From: Pseudomonadota bacterium
Lineage (GTDB): Bacteria > Pseudomonadota > Gammaproteobacteria > Burkholderiales > Burkholderiaceae_C
Assembly: GCA_021816585.1 (NCBI GenBank)
Contig: JAKAXL010000032.1
Span: forward strand, 1 to 32,947
Direction of reading: 5' to 3'
DNA length: 32,947 nt
Below, in pieces: positions 7,134 to 17,121 of the stretch (positions are counted from its first letter, which is position 1; the number at the start of each line of letters is the position of its first letter). The notes under the pieces are model-generated. The model had not been told where the DNA came from. It did not search any database and worked only from the letters and a program-made list of their open reading frames with translations. The position numbers and the translations under genes were made by a program.

Positions 7134-9020
7134 TCAGATCTCGATCTGGGTCCCCAGTTCCACCACGCGGTTCGGCGGAATGCGGAAGTAGTCGGAGGCT
7201 TCCTGCGCGTTGCGGCTCATCCACGAGAACAGCACTTCGCGCCACAACGCCATGCCCGGGATCTTCGACGGGATGATGGTCTGGCGGGCGAGGAAGAACG
7301 AGGTCTCCATCAGGTGGAACTCCATGCCCGACATGCGCTCGCAATCCTTCAGCAGGCGCTGGATGTCGGGTTCGTCCTTGAATCCGAAGCGAACGTGCAG
7401 CAGATAGATGCCTTCTTCCATCGGACGCAGCTCGATTCCCTGCTCCGGCGGCACATGGGGCACGTCGGCGGTCTGCGCCGACAGGAACACCACCCGCTCG
7501 TGCAGCACCTTGTTGTGCTTGAGGTTGTGCAGCAGCGCATGCGGCACGGTGTCGGCGTTGGGAGTGAGGTAGATCGCGGTGCCCTCGACCCGCGTGGGCG
7601 GGTAGGTGGACAGGCTGTGCACGAAGTCCTTCAGGTTCAGCGCATGCTCCTGCAGCTGGCGCTTGAGCAGGCTGCGCCCGCGCTTCCAGGTCGACAGCAT
7701 CGAGTAGGCCGCGGCGCCGAACACCAGCGGGAACCAGCCGCCGTGGTCGATCTTCAAGGAGTTGGAAGCCAGGAACAGGATTTCCACCAGCGCCAGCGGC
7801 AGGAACACCATGTCGGTGCGGCGCTGTCCCCAACCCCAGCGCTGCGGCGCCACCATCCACAGGAAGATGGTGGTGGTCACCATCGTGATGTTGACCGCGA
7901 TGCCGTAGGCCGCCGCCAGGTTGTCCGAACTGCGGAACGCGAACACCAGCGCCAGCACGAACAGCAGCATGGTCCAGTTGATGAACGGGACGTAGATCTG
8001 CCCCTGGTTGCGCTCGTTGGTGAACAGCACGCGCATGCGCGGCAGGTAGCCCAGCTTGATGGCCTGCGTGGTCATCGAGTAGGCGCCCGAGATCACCGCC
8101 TGCGACGCGATCACGGTGGCCAGCGTGGCCAGGATCACCAGCGGCCACAGCGCCCACGACGGCGCCATGTAGAAGAAGGGGTTCTTGCCGGCGGCCGGGT
8201 TGGCCAGCACCAGCGCGCCCTGGCCGAAGTAGTTCAGCAGCAGCCCGGGCATCACCACGCCCAGCCAGGCGCGGCGGATCGGCGCGCGGCCGAAATGCCC
8301 CATGTCGGCGTACAGCGCCTCGCCGCCGGTCAGGGTCAGGAAAACTGCCCCCAGCAGGAACAGGGCCATTCTCGGCTCACGCACGAACATCTCGATGCCC
8401 CACAGCGGATCGAGCGCGCGCAGCACCACCGGGTGGTGCACGATGTGCGTCAGGCCGAGCAGCCCGATGGCTGCGAACCACACCATCATGACCGGCCCGA
8501 AGTAGGCTCCGACCAGCGCGGTGCCGCGCTTTTGCACCAGGAACAGCCCGATCAGCACCGCCGCGGTGATCGGGATCACCGCGTCCTGCAGCAGCGGCGT
8601 GGCCACCGCCGTGCCCTCGATCGCCGACAGCACCGAGATCGCCGGGGTGATGATGCTGTCGCCGTAGAACATCGCGGCGCCGATCAGCCCCAGTGCCACG
8701 GCCAGCACGCGCCCGCGCGACGGCGCCGCGTAGCGCCGCATCACCAGCGCCATCAGGGCCAGGATGCCGCCCTCGCCGTCGTTGTCCGCGCGTAGCGCGA
8801 GCCCGACGTACTTGCCGGTGACGATGATGGTCAGCGCCCAGAAGATCAGCGACAGCACGCCATAGATGTTGGCCGGATCGATGCCCAGCGCGTGCTGCGG
8901 GTTGAAGGACTCCTTGAAGGCGTACAGCGGGCTGGTGCCGATGTCTCCGTACACGACTCCGAGCGCCCCCAGGCTCAGTGCCGCCATCGACCCCTGTTCA
9001 TGTGTTTTGGTTTCGTGCAT
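7134..9020 (-). CDS. kup: Low-affinity potassium uptake protein Kup
   Basis: Kup is a proton-coupled potassium importer of the inner membrane. The 628-residue product matches the family length. Its N-terminal signature GVVYGDIGTSPLYAFKE comes at about 22-38 and is followed by about 12 hydrophobic segments (to about residue 450). A soluble C-terminal part follows, ending in a segment (FFLARQTIIPSKIPGMALWR) typical of the family. The ATG at 9020 gives a hydrophilic leader like E. coli Kup; a second ATG at 8987, with AGGGG just upstream, would give a protein 11 residues shorter and is a real alternative. The gene is single and divergent from hemN. Confidence 0.95.
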   Translation of the reverse strand: MHETKTHEQGSMAALSLGALGVVYGDIGTSPLYAFKESFNPQHALGIDPANIYGVLSLIFWALTIIVTGKYVGLALRADNDGEGGILALMALVMRRYAAPSRGRVLAVALGLIGAAMFYGDSIITPAISVLSAIEGTAVATPLLQDAVIPITAAVLIGLFLVQKRGTALVGAYFGPVMMVWFAAIGLLGLTHIVHHPVVLRALDPLWGIEMFVREPRMALFLLGAVFLTLTGGEALYADMGHFGRAPIRRAWLGVVMPGLLLNYFGQGALVLANPAAGKNPFFYMAPSWALWPLVILATLATVIASQAVISGAYSMTTQAIKLGYLPRMRVLFTNERNQGQIYVPFINWTMLLFVLALVFAFRSSDNLAAAYGIAVNITMVTTTIFLWMVAPQRWGWGQRRTDMVFLPLALVEILFLASNSLKIDHGGWFPLVFGAAAYSMLSTWKRGRSLLKRQLQEHALNLKDFVHSLSTYPPTRVEGTAIYLTPNADTVPHALLHNLKHNKVLHERVVFLSAQTADVPHVPPEQGIELRPMEEGIYLLHVRFGFKDEPDIQRLLKDCERMSGMEFHLMETSFFLARQTIIPSKIPGMALWREVLFSWMSRNAQEASDYFRIPPNRVVELGTQIEI

Positions 9021-9146
9021 CGGTGTTGTGTCGTGCCGCGACGCGTGACGCCGGCGGGGACCCTCCTGTCACAAGGCTTGCCATCTTAGTTTGCTGCAAA
9101 GCAACATGGTGCTCTCTACGTTGTCCGAGGGCAACAACGGGACGCT

Positions 9147-9160
9147 TTGTCTCAAGTCAA
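9147..9160 (+). promoter_or_regulatory. Possible degenerate FNR/ANR-type box upstream of hemN
   Basis: TTGTCTCAAGTCAA matches the dyad pattern TTGAT-N4-ATCAA at 7 of 10 positions. hemN genes are often activated by FNR-type regulators under low oxygen. The match is imperfect and the site lies only about 40 bp before the start, so it is weak. Confidence 0.22.
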
Positions 9161-9197
9161 GACCCTTCGTCGGGGCAGGCTCCATGATCGGACCATC

Positions 9198-10592
9198 ATG
9201 CCAAACCCCGCTTCGTCCCTCGATTTCCGCCCTGAACTGATCCGGCGTTTCGACGTCTCCGGACCGCGGTATACCTCCTACCCCACCGCCGACCGTTTCG
9301 GCGGCGCCTACACCGCGCAGCAGCATGCCGCGGCGCTGGGTGAACGCGGACCGGACCCGCTGTCGCTGTACGTGCACATTCCGTTTTGCGAAACGCTGTG
9401 CTACTACTGCGGCTGCAACAAGATTCCCACCCGCAATCACGCGCGCAGCGGCCCCTACCTGGACCAGGTGGAGCAGGAAATGCGCATCGTCGCCGGTCTG
9501 CTGCCGCAACGCAACCCGGTCGCGCAGCTGCATTGGGGCGGCGGCACGCCGACCTTCCTCGACGACTCCGAGGTGCAGCGCCTGATGGACTTCACGCGCG
9601 AGCACTTCGATCTGCAGCCCGGCGGCGAGTTCTCCATCGAGATCGATCCGCGCAAGGTCGGGGCGCGCCGTGTCGAGCACCTGGCGCGCCTGGGTTTCAA
9701 CCGCATGAGCGTGGGCGTGCAGGACTTCGACCCCGCGGTGCAGCAGGCGGTCAACCGCATCCAGAGCTTCGAGGAGACGCGCGAGGTGGTGGACGCCGCG
9801 CGCGCCAGCGGTTTCGCCTCGGTCAGCGTGGACCTGATCTACGGGCTGCCGCGGCAGAACGCCTTCAATTTCGCGGCCACGCTGGAAAAGGTGCTGGACC
9901 TGCGTCCGCAGCGAGTCGCCGTGTACAGCTACGCCCACCTGCCGGCCCGCTTCACGCCGCAGCGGCGCATCGACGCCGCCGAGCTGCCGACGCCGGAGGC
10001 CAAGCTGCTGCTGCTGGGGCTGGCGATCCGGCGCCTGCAGCACGCCGGCTACGTGTACATCGGCATGGACCACTTCGCGCTGCCCGACGACGAACTCGCG
10101 CGCGCCCAGTCCGAGGGTTTGCTGCATCGCAATTTCCAGGGCTACTCGACCCACGCCGACCTCGACCTGCTGGCCTTCGGCGTGTCGGGGATCTCCAAGC
10201 TCGGTCGCCACTATGCGCAGAACGCCAAGACCCTGGAGGCCTACGGGGCGGCGCTGGCCGAGGGGCGGCTGCCGGTGGAGCGCGGCTACACCCTCGACGA
10301 CGACGACCTGCTGCGTCGCGACGCGATCCAGCGCTTGATGTGCGATTTCGCGCTTGACCTGGAGCAACTCGCCCGGGCCCACGCCGTGCCCGACGCGCAG
10401 GCCCGCTTCGACGCCGACCTGCGCCGCCTGCAGCCGCTGGCGCAGGCCGGATTGCTCGACATCGACGGGCTGCGCCTGCGCGTGACCCCGCAGGGCCGGC
10501 TGCTGGTGCGGGTGATCGCGATGCAGTTCGACCGCTACCTGCACGACCCCGTCGCGCAGCTGCAGGGCGCGCGCTACTCGCGGGTGATCTGA
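9198..10592 (+). CDS. hemN: Oxygen-independent coproporphyrinogen III oxidase (radical SAM)
   Basis: HemN performs the anaerobic oxidative decarboxylation of coproporphyrinogen III to protoporphyrinogen IX in heme synthesis. The 464-residue product has the radical-SAM cluster CETLCYYCGC with cysteines at 64, 68 and 71 plus the extra C73 typical of true HemN. It also has SGPRYTSYPTADRF near the N terminus, the GGGTPTFL loop and the C-terminal HemN domain. The true-HemN features separate it from HemW-like relatives. ATG at 9198 is preferred over an open extension 17 codons longer because it aligns with the family start. It is divergent from kup and converges on the HIT gene. Confidence 0.96.
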   Translation: MPNPASSLDFRPELIRRFDVSGPRYTSYPTADRFGGAYTAQQHAAALGERGPDPLSLYVHIPFCETLCYYCGCNKIPTRNHARSGPYLDQVEQEMRIVAGLLPQRNPVAQLHWGGGTPTFLDDSEVQRLMDFTREHFDLQPGGEFSIEIDPRKVGARRVEHLARLGFNRMSVGVQDFDPAVQQAVNRIQSFEETREVVDAARASGFASVSVDLIYGLPRQNAFNFAATLEKVLDLRPQRVAVYSYAHLPARFTPQRRIDAAELPTPEAKLLLLGLAIRRLQHAGYVYIGMDHFALPDDELARAQSEGLLHRNFQGYSTHADLDLLAFGVSGISKLGRHYAQNAKTLEAYGAALAEGRLPVERGYTLDDDDLLRRDAIQRLMCDFALDLEQLARAHAVPDAQARFDADLRRLQPLAQAGLLDIDGLRLRVTPQGRLLVRVIAMQFDRYLHDPVAQLQGARYSRVI

Positions 10593-10601
10593 GGCCCGCG
10601 G

Positions 10602-10620
10602 GCCGCGCTGCCGGCGCGGC
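10602..10620. terminator. Hairpin between the converging hemN and HIT genes
   Basis: GCCGCGC (10602-10608) and GCGCGGC (10614-10620) form a 7-bp stem with a 5-nt loop in the 34-bp gap between two converging stop codons. There is no T tract, so it is only a possible bidirectional transcription stop. Confidence 0.35.
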
Positions 10621-10626
10621 GCCCGC

Positions 10627-11127
10627 TCAGGCCGGCGCGTCGGCGCCGAAGCGCGCCTGCAGCGCGTCGCGCAGCCCCTGGTCGAGGCCGGGCAGGACGT
10701 CGCGCAGCTCGCGCAGGCGCGCCGCGTCGGGCTCGCGCTGCGCCGGCGCCCACACCGACTGCGGCCAGTGCGCGTCCCAGTCCCAGCGGGCGATCAGGTG
10801 CCAGTGCAGGTGCGGCACCAGGTTGCCCAGTGCCGCCAGGTTGATCTTGCGCGGGCGCAGCCGGCGCAGCATCTCGCGCTCGACCAGCGCCAGCGCATCC
10901 ACGCAGGCCAGGCGCTGCAGCTGCGGCAGTTCGCTGAACTCGGCCACGTGGGTGTTCCACACCAGCCGGTAGGTCGCCGGGTGCAGCGCCTCGTCGGCGC
11001 GGATCAGGCGCATCCACGCCGAGCTCCACACCGGCAGCCCGCCGGGCTGCTCGCACAGCGGGCAGGGTGCCCGTGCCGCGTCGCGCGGCCCGGGAGCTTC
11101 GTGCTCGGCGCCGTGCCGCGAACTCAT
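10627..11127 (-). CDS. HIT family protein (histidine-triad nucleotide hydrolase-like)
   Basis: HIT proteins hydrolyse or transfer nucleotidyl groups, for example from diadenosine polyphosphates or adenylated amines. This 166-residue protein has the histidine triad HLHWHLI (H106, H108, H110), with the middle region [20 protein letters not shown] typical of a betaproteobacterial HIT subgroup. A CPLC pair at 22-25 may bind zinc. The exact substrate is unknown. Its ATG overlaps the stop of the large FAD/Fe-S dehydrogenase gene (ATGA), so the two are translationally coupled. The first 20 residues are variable and low in complexity, and a slightly later start cannot be excluded. Confidence 0.9.
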   Translation of the reverse strand: MSSRHGAEHEAPGPRDAARAPCPLCEQPGGLPVWSSAWMRLIRADEALHPATYRLVWNTHVAEFSELPQLQRLACVDALALVEREMLRRLRPRKINLAALGNLVPHLHWHLIARWDWDAHWPQSVWAPAQREPDAARLRELRDVLPGLDQGLRDALQARFGADAPA

Positions 11128-14100
11128 ACCAGCACGCGCTCGATGCCGCCCGAGTTGGCGACCCGCACGTACTCGGCCATCCAGTTCTCGCCGAGGATGT
11201 GCCGCGCCATCTCGATGACGATGTAGTCGGCCTCCAGCAGGCCGTGCTGCAGGTCGTTGCGGTAGCGTGACAGCCCCTGCAGGCAGCTCGGGCACGAGGT
11301 GAGGATCTTGATGTCGCCCTGATGGCCCGCGGCGCGCAGCGCCGCCTCGTCGCGGCGCAGCTCCTCGGTCTTGCGAAAGCGCACCTGGGTCGAGATGTCG
11401 GGACGATGGATCCCCAGCAGCCCGCTCTCGCCGCAGCAGCGATCGGCCTTGCGCACGTCGTCGCCGAGCAGCCCGCGCACCGTCTTCATCGGCTCGCGCT
11501 GCTTCAGCGGGCTGTGGCAGGGGTCGTGGTAGAGGTAGGCGGTGCCGTCGCCGCCGGGCAGGCGCACGCCCTTGTCGAGCAGGAACTCGTGGATGTCGAC
11601 GATGCGGCAGCCGGGGAAGATCTTCTCGAACTCGTAGCCCTGCAACTGGTCGAAGCAGGTGCCGCAGCTGACCACCACGGTCTTGATGTCCAGGTAGTTC
11701 AGCGTGTTCGCGACGCGGTGGAACAGCACCCGGTTGTCGGTGATGATCTTCTCGGCGCGGTCGTACATGCCGCTGCCGCGCTGCGGGTAGCCGCAGCACA
11801 GGTAGCCCGGGGGCAGCACCGTCTGCACCCCGGTGTGCCACAGCATCGCCTGCGTGGCCAGCCCGACCTGCGAGAACAGGCGCTCCGAGCCGCAGCCCGG
11901 GAAATAGAACACCGCCTCCGAATCCACCGTGGTGGTCGCCGGGTTGCGGATGATCGGGACGAAGTCCGGGTTCTCGATGTCCAGCAGCGCGCGCGCCGTC
12001 TTCTTCGGCAGCCCGCCGGGCATCGGCTTGTTGACGAAGTGGATCACCTGCTCGCGCAACGGCGAGCGCCCGCTGCTCGAAGGCGGCGCCTCGGTCTGGC
12101 GCGCGCCGAGGGCGCGCAGCGCCCGGTAGCCCAGGTTCTGCGCCTTGAAGCCCAGCCCGACCATCGCGCCGCGCGCGGCCTTGATGGTGCGCGGGTCGGT
12201 GGCGTTGAGAAAGAACATGCCGGCCGCGCTGGCGGGATGGAAGCTCTTCTTGCCCATCTTGCGCAGCAGGTTGCGCATGTTCATCGACACGTCGCCGAAG
12301 TCGATGTCCACCGGGCAGGGCGCTTCGCACTTGTGGCAGACCGTGCAGTGGTCGGCCACGTCCTCGAACTCCTCCCAGTGGTGCACGCTGATGCCGCGGC
12401 GCGTCTGCTCCTCGTACAGGAAGGCCTCGACCAGCAGCGAGGTGGCGAGGATCTTGTTGCGCGGCGAATACAGCAGGTTCGCGCGCGGCACGTGGGTGGC
12501 GCACACCGGCTTGCACTTGCCGCAGCGCAGGCAGTCCTTCACCGAGTCGGCGATGGCGCCGATGTCGCTTTGCTGCATGATCAGCGACTCGTGCCCCATC
12601 AGCCCGAAGCTCGGCGTGTAGGCGTTGGTGAGGTCGGCCGGCAGCGCGGCGTCGCGCAGCAGCTTGCCGCGGTTGAAGCGCCCCTCGGGGTCGACCGCGC
12701 GCTTGTATTCGGTGAACGGGCGCAGCTCGTCGTCGCCGAGGAATTCCAGCTTGGTGATGCCGATCCCGTGCTCGCCCGAGATCACGCCGTCGAGCGAGCG
12801 CGCCAGCGCCATGATGCGCGCCACCGCGTCGTGCGCGGCCTGCAGCATCGCGTAGTCGTCGGAATTGACCGGGATGTTGGTGTGCACGTTGCCGTCGCCG
12901 GCGTGCATGTGCAGGGCCACCCACACGCGGCCCTTCAGCACGCGCTTGTGCACGCTGTCGAGTTCCGCGCGCAGCGGCGCGAACGCGGCGCCGGCCAGCA
13001 GCGTGTGCAGCGGCTTGCGCAGCTCGCCCTTCCACGACGCGCGCAGGCTGTGCTCCTGCTGCAGGTGGAACAGGTTCGCGCGCGGCGCCCGGTGCAGCAT
13101 CTGCATCGCCGCGGTCTGCGCGCTGCCGCCGCCGAGCAGCGGCTCGCGCAGCACCGGCAGCAGCTGCGGCAGCGGCGTGTCGATGTACTCGAGCAGGAAG
13201 GTCCAGCGCGCGTGCACCGCGGCCACCAGCTGCAGCGCCTGTTCGCGCAGCGCCAGCAGCTCGTCGTCGGCCACCGCGGTCTCGCCCTCCGCGAGCTCCT
13301 CGTTGCGTCCCAGGGTCCACGGCCCGCGCAGCACGCGGTCGAGCTCGGCCGCGAGCTGCAGCTTGTTGCGCAGCGACAGCTCGATGTTGATGCGCTCGAT
13401 GCCGTCGACGTACTCGCCCATGCGGTGCAGCGGGATCACCACGTCCTCGTTGATCTTGAAGGCGTTGGTATGGCGGGCGATCGCCGCGGTGCGCTTGCGG
13501 TCGAGCCAGAACTTCTTGCGGGCCTCGGCGCTGACGGCGACGAAGCCCTCGCCGACCCGCGCGTTGGCCATGCGCACGACCTCGGCGGTGGCGCGCGCCA
13601 CCGCGTCGTCGTCCTCGCCGACGATGTCGCCGAACAGCGCCATCTTCGGGAAGGCGCCGCGCTTGCTCTTGGGCGCGTAGCCGACCGCGCGCAGGTAACG
13701 CTCGTCGAGGTGCTCGAGCCCGGCCAGGATGGCTCCGCCGGGGCGCTGGTCCAGGTACTCCTTGATCTCGACGATGGACGGAATGGCCTCGCGCGCCTGG
13801 CCGAAGAACTCCAGGCAGAAGGTGCGGATGCGCGGCGGCATGCGGTGCAGCACCCAGCGGGCGCTGGTGATGATGCCGTCGCAGCCTTCCTTCTGCACGC
13901 CCGGAAGCCCGGCGAGGAACTTGTCGGTGACGTCCTTGCCGAGGCCCTCCTTGCGAAAGCGCGCGCCCGGGATCTCCAGCACCCGCGTGTCCAGCAGCGT
14001 GGTGCCGTCGGGGGCGAAGCTGCGGCATTCGAAGCGCGCCACCTCGACGTCGTGGATCTTGCCCAGGTTGTGCTCGAGGCGCGTGACCTCGATCCAGCGC

Positions 14101-15116
14101 CCCTGCGGGTCGACCATGCGCCACCACGCCAGGTTGTCGATCGCGGTGCCCCACAGCACGGCCTTCTTGCCGCCGGCGTTCATCGCGATGTTGCCGCCGA
14201 TGCACGAGGCCTCGGCCGACGTGGGGTCCACCGCGAACACCAGCCCGGAGCTCTCCGCGCGGTCGGTGACACGCTGCGTGACGACGCCGGCGCCGGTGCG
14301 GATGGTCGGCACCGGGTGCGCGACCCCGGGCAGCTCGAGGGTCTCGACCTCGCCCAGTTCCTCCAGCTTCTCGGTGTTGATCACCGCGCTGTTCCACACC
14401 AGCGGCACGGCGCCGCCGGTGTAGCCGGTGCCGCCGCCGCGCGGCACGATGGTCAGGCCCAGCGCGACGCAGGCGCTGACCAGCGCCGCCAGCTCGGCCT
14501 CGGTGTCCGGGCACAGCACGACGAACGGCACCTCGACCCGCCAGTCGGTGGCGTCGGTCATGTGCGCCGCGCGCGACAGTCCGTCGAAGCGGATGTTGTC
14601 GCGCCGGGTGTGGCGCGCCAGCTCGCGCTGCGCGCGCCGGCGCAGCGCGGCCACGCCGTCGAACCAGGCGGCGAACTCGTTGACCGCGCCGCGCGCGCGC
14701 TCCAGCAACTGTCCCACCAGCTGGTCGCGCGACTGCGCCTGCGCATCGCCGCCGGAGTCGCGGCGCTTCTCGATTTCGCGCAGGCGGTGCCACAGCGCGT
14801 CGATCAGCGCGCGGCGGCGCTTGCCCGAGCCCAGCAGGTCGTCCTGCAGGTAGGGGTTGCGCTTGATCGCCCAGATGTCGCCCAGCACCTCGTAGAGCAT
14901 GCGCGCGCTGCGCCCGGTGCGGCGCTGCCGGCGCAGCTGGTCCAGCCATCCCCAGGCGTCGGCGCCGAGCAGCCGGATGACGATTTCGCGGTCCGAGAAC
15001 GAGGTGTAGTTGTAGGGGATCTCGCGCAGGCGCGCCGGGGCGTCGTCCGGCGCGACTTGCGGGGTCGCGGGCTCGACGACGTCGAGTTGCGGGGTCGGTG
15101 CTTGAGGGGCGTTCAT
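11124..15116 (-). CDS. Giant FAD-linked oxidase fused to Fe-S/CCG domains (DUF3683 type, GlcD-GlcF-like)
   Basis: The 1,330-residue protein joins three parts. The N-terminal DUF3683-like region has [21 protein letters not shown]-type FAD domain (about 195-650, [17 protein letters not shown]) and its C-terminal FAD-oxidase partner follow, with [13 protein letters not shown] and [15 protein letters not shown] GlpC/GlcF-like tail has two ferredoxin clusters near 858 ([11 protein letters not shown]) and 924 ([14 protein letters not shown]) and two CCG motifs near 1107 and 1227. It is expected to oxidise a 2-hydroxy acid (lactate, glycolate or 2-hydroxyglutarate type) and pass electrons to the quinone pool at the membrane; the substrate is not determined. 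The start at 15116 is preferred over a TTG/ATG extension of 7 codons. It is coupled to the HIT gene. Confidence 0.93.
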   Translation of the reverse strand: MNAPQAPTPQLDVVEPATPQVAPDDAPARLREIPYNYTSFSDREIVIRLLGADAWGWLDQLRRQRRTGRSARMLYEVLGDIWAIKRNPYLQDDLLGSGKRRRALIDALWHRLREIEKRRDSGGDAQAQSRDQLVGQLLERARGAVNEFAAWFDGVAALRRRAQRELARHTRRDNIRFDGLSRAAHMTDATDWRVEVPFVVLCPDTEAELAALVSACVALGLTIVPRGGGTGYTGGAVPLVWNSAVINTEKLEELGEVETLELPGVAHPVPTIRTGAGVVTQRVTDRAESSGLVFAVDPTSAEASCIGGNIAMNAGGKKAVLWGTAIDNLAWWRMVDPQGRWIEVTRLEHNLGKIHDVEVARFECRSFAPDGTTLLDTRVLEIPGARFRKEGLGKDVTDKFLAGLPGVQKEGCDGIITSARWVLHRMPPRIRTFCLEFFGQAREAIPSIVEIKEYLDQRPGGAILAGLEHLDERYLRAVGYAPKSKRGAFPKMALFGDIVGEDDDAVARATAEVVRMANARVGEGFVAVSAEARKKFWLDRKRTAAIARHTNAFKINEDVVIPLHRMGEYVDGIERINIELSLRNKLQLAAELDRVLRGPWTLGRNEELAEGETAVADDELLALREQALQLVAAVHARWTFLLEYIDTPLPQLLPVLREPLLGGGSAQTAAMQMLHRAPRANLFHLQQEHSLRASWKGELRKPLHTLLAGAAFAPLRAELDSVHKRVLKGRVWVALHMHAGDGNVHTNIPVNSDDYAMLQAAHDAVARIMALARSLDGVISGEHGIGITKLEFLGDDELRPFTEYKRAVDPEGRFNRGKLLRDAALPADLTNAYTPSFGLMGHESLIMQQSDIGAIADSVKDCLRCGKCKPVCATHVPRANLLYSPRNKILATSLLVEAFLYEEQTRRGISVHHWEEFEDVADHCTVCHKCEAPCPVDIDFGDVSMNMRNLLRKMGKKSFHPASAAGMFFLNATDPRTIKAARGAMVGLGFKAQNLGYRALRALGARQTEAPPSSSGRSPLREQVIHFVNKPMPGGLPKKTARALLDIENPDFVPIIRNPATTTVDSEAVFYFPGCGSERLFSQVGLATQAMLWHTGVQTVLPPGYLCCGYPQRGSGMYDRAEKIITDNRVLFHRVANTLNYLDIKTVVVSCGTCFDQLQGYEFEKIFPGCRIVDIHEFLLDKGVRLPGGDGTAYLYHDPCHSPLKQREPMKTVRGLLGDDVRKADRCCGESGLLGIHRPDISTQVRFRKTEELRRDEAALRAAGHQGDIKILTSCPSCLQGLSRYRNDLQHGLLEADYIVIEMARHILGENWMAEYVRVANSGGIERVLV

Positions 15117-15193
15117 GGCGGATACCAAAAACGCCATTGTAGGAAGCGGGGGGCAATCGCGCGGCCGGCTGCCGCGCGCTCCCGGGCCGCCGC

Positions 15194-15229
15194 GGCGCCC
15201 CGGGGCGGGCGCGGCCTCCCCGGGGCGCC
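15194..15229. terminator. Strong GC-only hairpin after the PCuAC gene
   Basis: A 12-bp perfect inverted repeat, GGCGCCCCGGGG (15194-15205) and CCCCGGGGCGCC (15218-15229), encloses a 12-nt loop. It lies 35 bp after the PCuAC stop and upstream of the oxidase gene on the same strand. With no T tract it may act with Rho or simply stabilise RNA ends. Each arm is itself nearly palindromic. Confidence 0.35.
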
Positions 15230-15263
15230 GCGAAGGGCGTGCGGGGAGGCGCCTGCGCGCTCC

Positions 15264-15929
15264 TCAGGCGCCTTCGCCGCCCGGCGCGGCATCCGCGCCG
15301 GGGGACTCGACGCCATCGCCGGCGGGCCTGGCCGGCGCCTCGCCCTCATCGGCCGAGGCGTCGCTCTTGCGCACGATGAAGTGCGCGGTGACGTGCCCGC
15401 CGCCGGCGAAGCGCAGCACGATCGGGATGCTGGCGCCGGGCTTGATCGCGTGCTTCGGGTTCATCAGCATGATGTGGTAGCCGCCGGGGGCGAAGTGCAG
15501 CACCGAGTGCGCCGGGATCACCACGCCGTCGACCTTGCCCATGGTCGCGAGGCCGGAGCTCTTCAGGGTCTCGTGCAGCATCACGCTGCTGTAGTGGCGC
15601 GGGCTGTCGGCATTGACCAGGGTCACCGGCTTCGACGAGTGGTTCTCCACGCGCATGTAGCCGGCCGCCGGCAGGCCGGCCGGAAGCCAGCGGATCCAGG
15701 CGTCGTGCACGCTCACCTGCGGATGCGCGGCCAGCGCGCTGCCCAGGCCGGCGCAGGCGAGCGCCACACCGGCGCAGGCGGCGCGCAGCGCGCAGCGGCG
15801 GGCGTTGCGCGGCGCTCGGAGGCTCGAAGCCAGGGGGATTTCGTGGGGGATTTCGTGGGGGATCTCGTGGGGGATCTCGTGGGGGATCTCGTGGGGGATC
15901 TCGTGCGGGATTTCGTGCGGAATGGCCAT
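15264..15929 (-). CDS. Periplasmic copper chaperone, PCuAC family, with an HEIP-repeat leader
   Basis: PCuAC proteins carry Cu(I) in the periplasm and deliver it to cytochrome oxidase. The 221-residue product has the family metal motif in the order MLHET, ATM, PAHSVLHFAPGGYHIMLM, giving the expected His/Met ligands. Residues about 41-68 form a signal peptide ending SALAA. Before it, residues 4-31 are seven copies of PHEI, coded by a 12-bp tandem repeat, an unusual extension of the n-region. ATG at 15929 is supported by AGGAG (15938-15942); no later Met precedes the signal peptide. The C terminus is an acidic, Pro/Gly-rich tail of about 25 residues. It is divergent from metH-N. Confidence 0.87.
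   Translation of the reverse strand: MAIPHEIPHEIPHEIPHEIPHEIPHEIPHEIPLASSLRAPRNARRCALRAACAGVALACAGLGSALAAHPQVSVHDAWIRWLPAGLPAAGYMRVENHSSKPVTLVNADSPRHYSSVMLHETLKSSGLATMGKVDGVVIPAHSVLHFAPGGYHIMLMNPKHAIKPGASIPIVLRFAGGGHVTAHFIVRKSDASADEGEAPARPAGDGVESPGADAAPGGEGA
15841..15924 (-). repeat. 12-bp tandem repeat (7 copies) inside the PCuAC gene
   Basis: Seven units begin with TCGTG at 15841, 15853, 15865, 15877, 15889, 15901 and 15913. The central four are identical and the outer ones differ by one or two bases. The unit length is a multiple of three, so gain or loss of copies keeps the frame and only changes the number of HEIP units. The near-identity suggests recent expansion by slippage. Confidence 0.95.
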
Positions 15930-16041
15930 GGGACGGGCTCCTGTTCGGGTTCGCATCGCGCGCGGCGAGCACGAAACCATCGTAGGGCGGCCCCGAAGGC
16001 CCTGGTGGGCAGCGGGACAGGGACGCTTCTAGAATCGGGAT

Positions 16042-17121
16042 ATGAGCAAGGAACCCGTGACCGGCAGCCGTCAGGAATACACCCGCGGCAAGGAATTGCC
16101 GGAATTGCTGCGAAACCGCATTGCGATCCTCGATGGCGCGATGGGCACGATGATCCAACGCCTGCGCCTGGGCGAGGCGCAATACCGCGGCGAGCGCTTC
16201 CGCGACTGGCCGCGCGACCTCAAGGGCAACAACGAACTGCTCAGCCTCACGCAGCCGCAGCTGATCCGCGACATCCACGATTCGTATTTCGCCGCCGGCG
16301 CCGACATCGTCGAGACCAACACCTTCGGCGCGACCCGCATCGCCCAGGAAGACTACGGCATGGCCGAACTGGCCGACGAGATGAACCGCGCCTCGGCGGC
16401 GCTGGCGCTGGACAGCGCACGCCGCCATGCGGGCCCCGGCCGGCCGCGCTTCGTCGCCGGCGCCATCGGCCCGACGCCGCGCACCGCCAGCATCAGTCCC
16501 GACGTCAACGACCCCGGCGCGCGCAACGTGGATTTCGAGCAGCTGCGCAGCGCCTATTACGAGCAGGTCGCGGCCCTGGGCGAATCCGGCGTCGACCTGT
16601 TCCTGGTCGAGACCATCTTCGACACGCTGAACGCGAAGGCCGCGCTGTTCGCCATCGACGAATGGTTCGAGGCCAGCGGCGAACGCCTGCCGCTGATCAT
16701 CAGCGGCACCGTGACCGACGCATCGGGACGCATCCTGTCCGGCCAGACGGTGCCGGCGTTCTGGGCCAGCGTGCGCCACGCGCATCCGCTGGCGGTGGGG
16801 CTGAACTGCGCGCTGGGCGCGGCGTTGATCCGCCCGTACCTGCAGGAACTGTCGCGCGTGGCCGGCGACACCTTCATCAGCTGCTATCCGAACGCCGGCC
16901 TGCCCAATCCGATGAGCGACACCGGGTTCGACGAGACCCCGGAGGTGACGTCGCGCCTGCTGCACGATTTCGCCGCCGAGGGGCTGGTCAACATCGTCGG
17001 CGGCTGCTGCGGAACCACCCCCCAACACATCGCCGCGATCCATGACGCGGTCGAGGACCAGCATCCGCGCGCAACGTCGCGCCGAGGAGCCTTCCATGCC
17101 GCCGAGCAACAGCCTGCGTAG
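16042..17121 (+). CDS. metH: Methionine synthase, homocysteine-binding half (split MetH, N part)
   Basis: This 359-residue protein is the homocysteine S-methyltransferase domain of cobalamin-dependent methionine synthase, which activates homocysteine on zinc for methyl transfer from methylcobalamin. The zinc ligands are C256 (GLNCALGA) and C322-C323 (GGCCGTTP), and [10 protein letters not shown] lies near the N terminus. Its length equals residues 1-353 of the fused E. coli enzyme, so it is one complete domain, and the folate and B12 domains are coded separately at 18350. A TAGAAT box six bases before ATG suggests a very short or absent leader. The end overlaps the arsR-type gene by 26 bp. 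Confidence 0.94.
   Translation: MSKEPVTGSRQEYTRGKELPELLRNRIAILDGAMGTMIQRLRLGEAQYRGERFRDWPRDLKGNNELLSLTQPQLIRDIHDSYFAAGADIVETNTFGATRIAQEDYGMAELADEMNRASAALALDSARRHAGPGRPRFVAGAIGPTPRTASISPDVNDPGARNVDFEQLRSAYYEQVAALGESGVDLFLVETIFDTLNAKAALFAIDEWFEASGERLPLIISGTVTDASGRILSGQTVPAFWASVRHAHPLAVGLNCALGAALIRPYLQELSRVAGDTFISCYPNAGLPNPMSDTGFDETPEVTSRLLHDFAAEGLVNIVGGCCGTTPQHIAAIHDAVEDQHPRATSRRGAFHAAEQQPA
17084..17089 (+). promoter_or_regulatory. Ribosome-binding site of the ArsR-type regulator
   Basis: GAGGAG lies 6 bases before the ATG at 17096 and inside the end of metH-N. It decides the start against an open extension of 18 codons and implies translational coupling with metH-N. Confidence 0.65.

Noticed and set aside
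15805..16032. A plus-strand frame coding for a GISW repeat protein
   Set aside because: It is the antisense reading of the 12-bp repeat in the PCuAC gene, which has the better ribosome site and a real domain.
15930..16041. Cobalamin or SAH riboswitch before metH-N
   Set aside because: The gap is only 112 bp and a TAGAAT box lies directly before the start; I saw no B12-box or SAH-riboswitch core.
11322..17045. Very long open frames antisense to the oxidase, metH and efflux genes
   Set aside because: They are a by-product of extreme GC content at third codon positions; their translations are low-complexity and match no family, while the opposite strand codes for well-recognised proteins.
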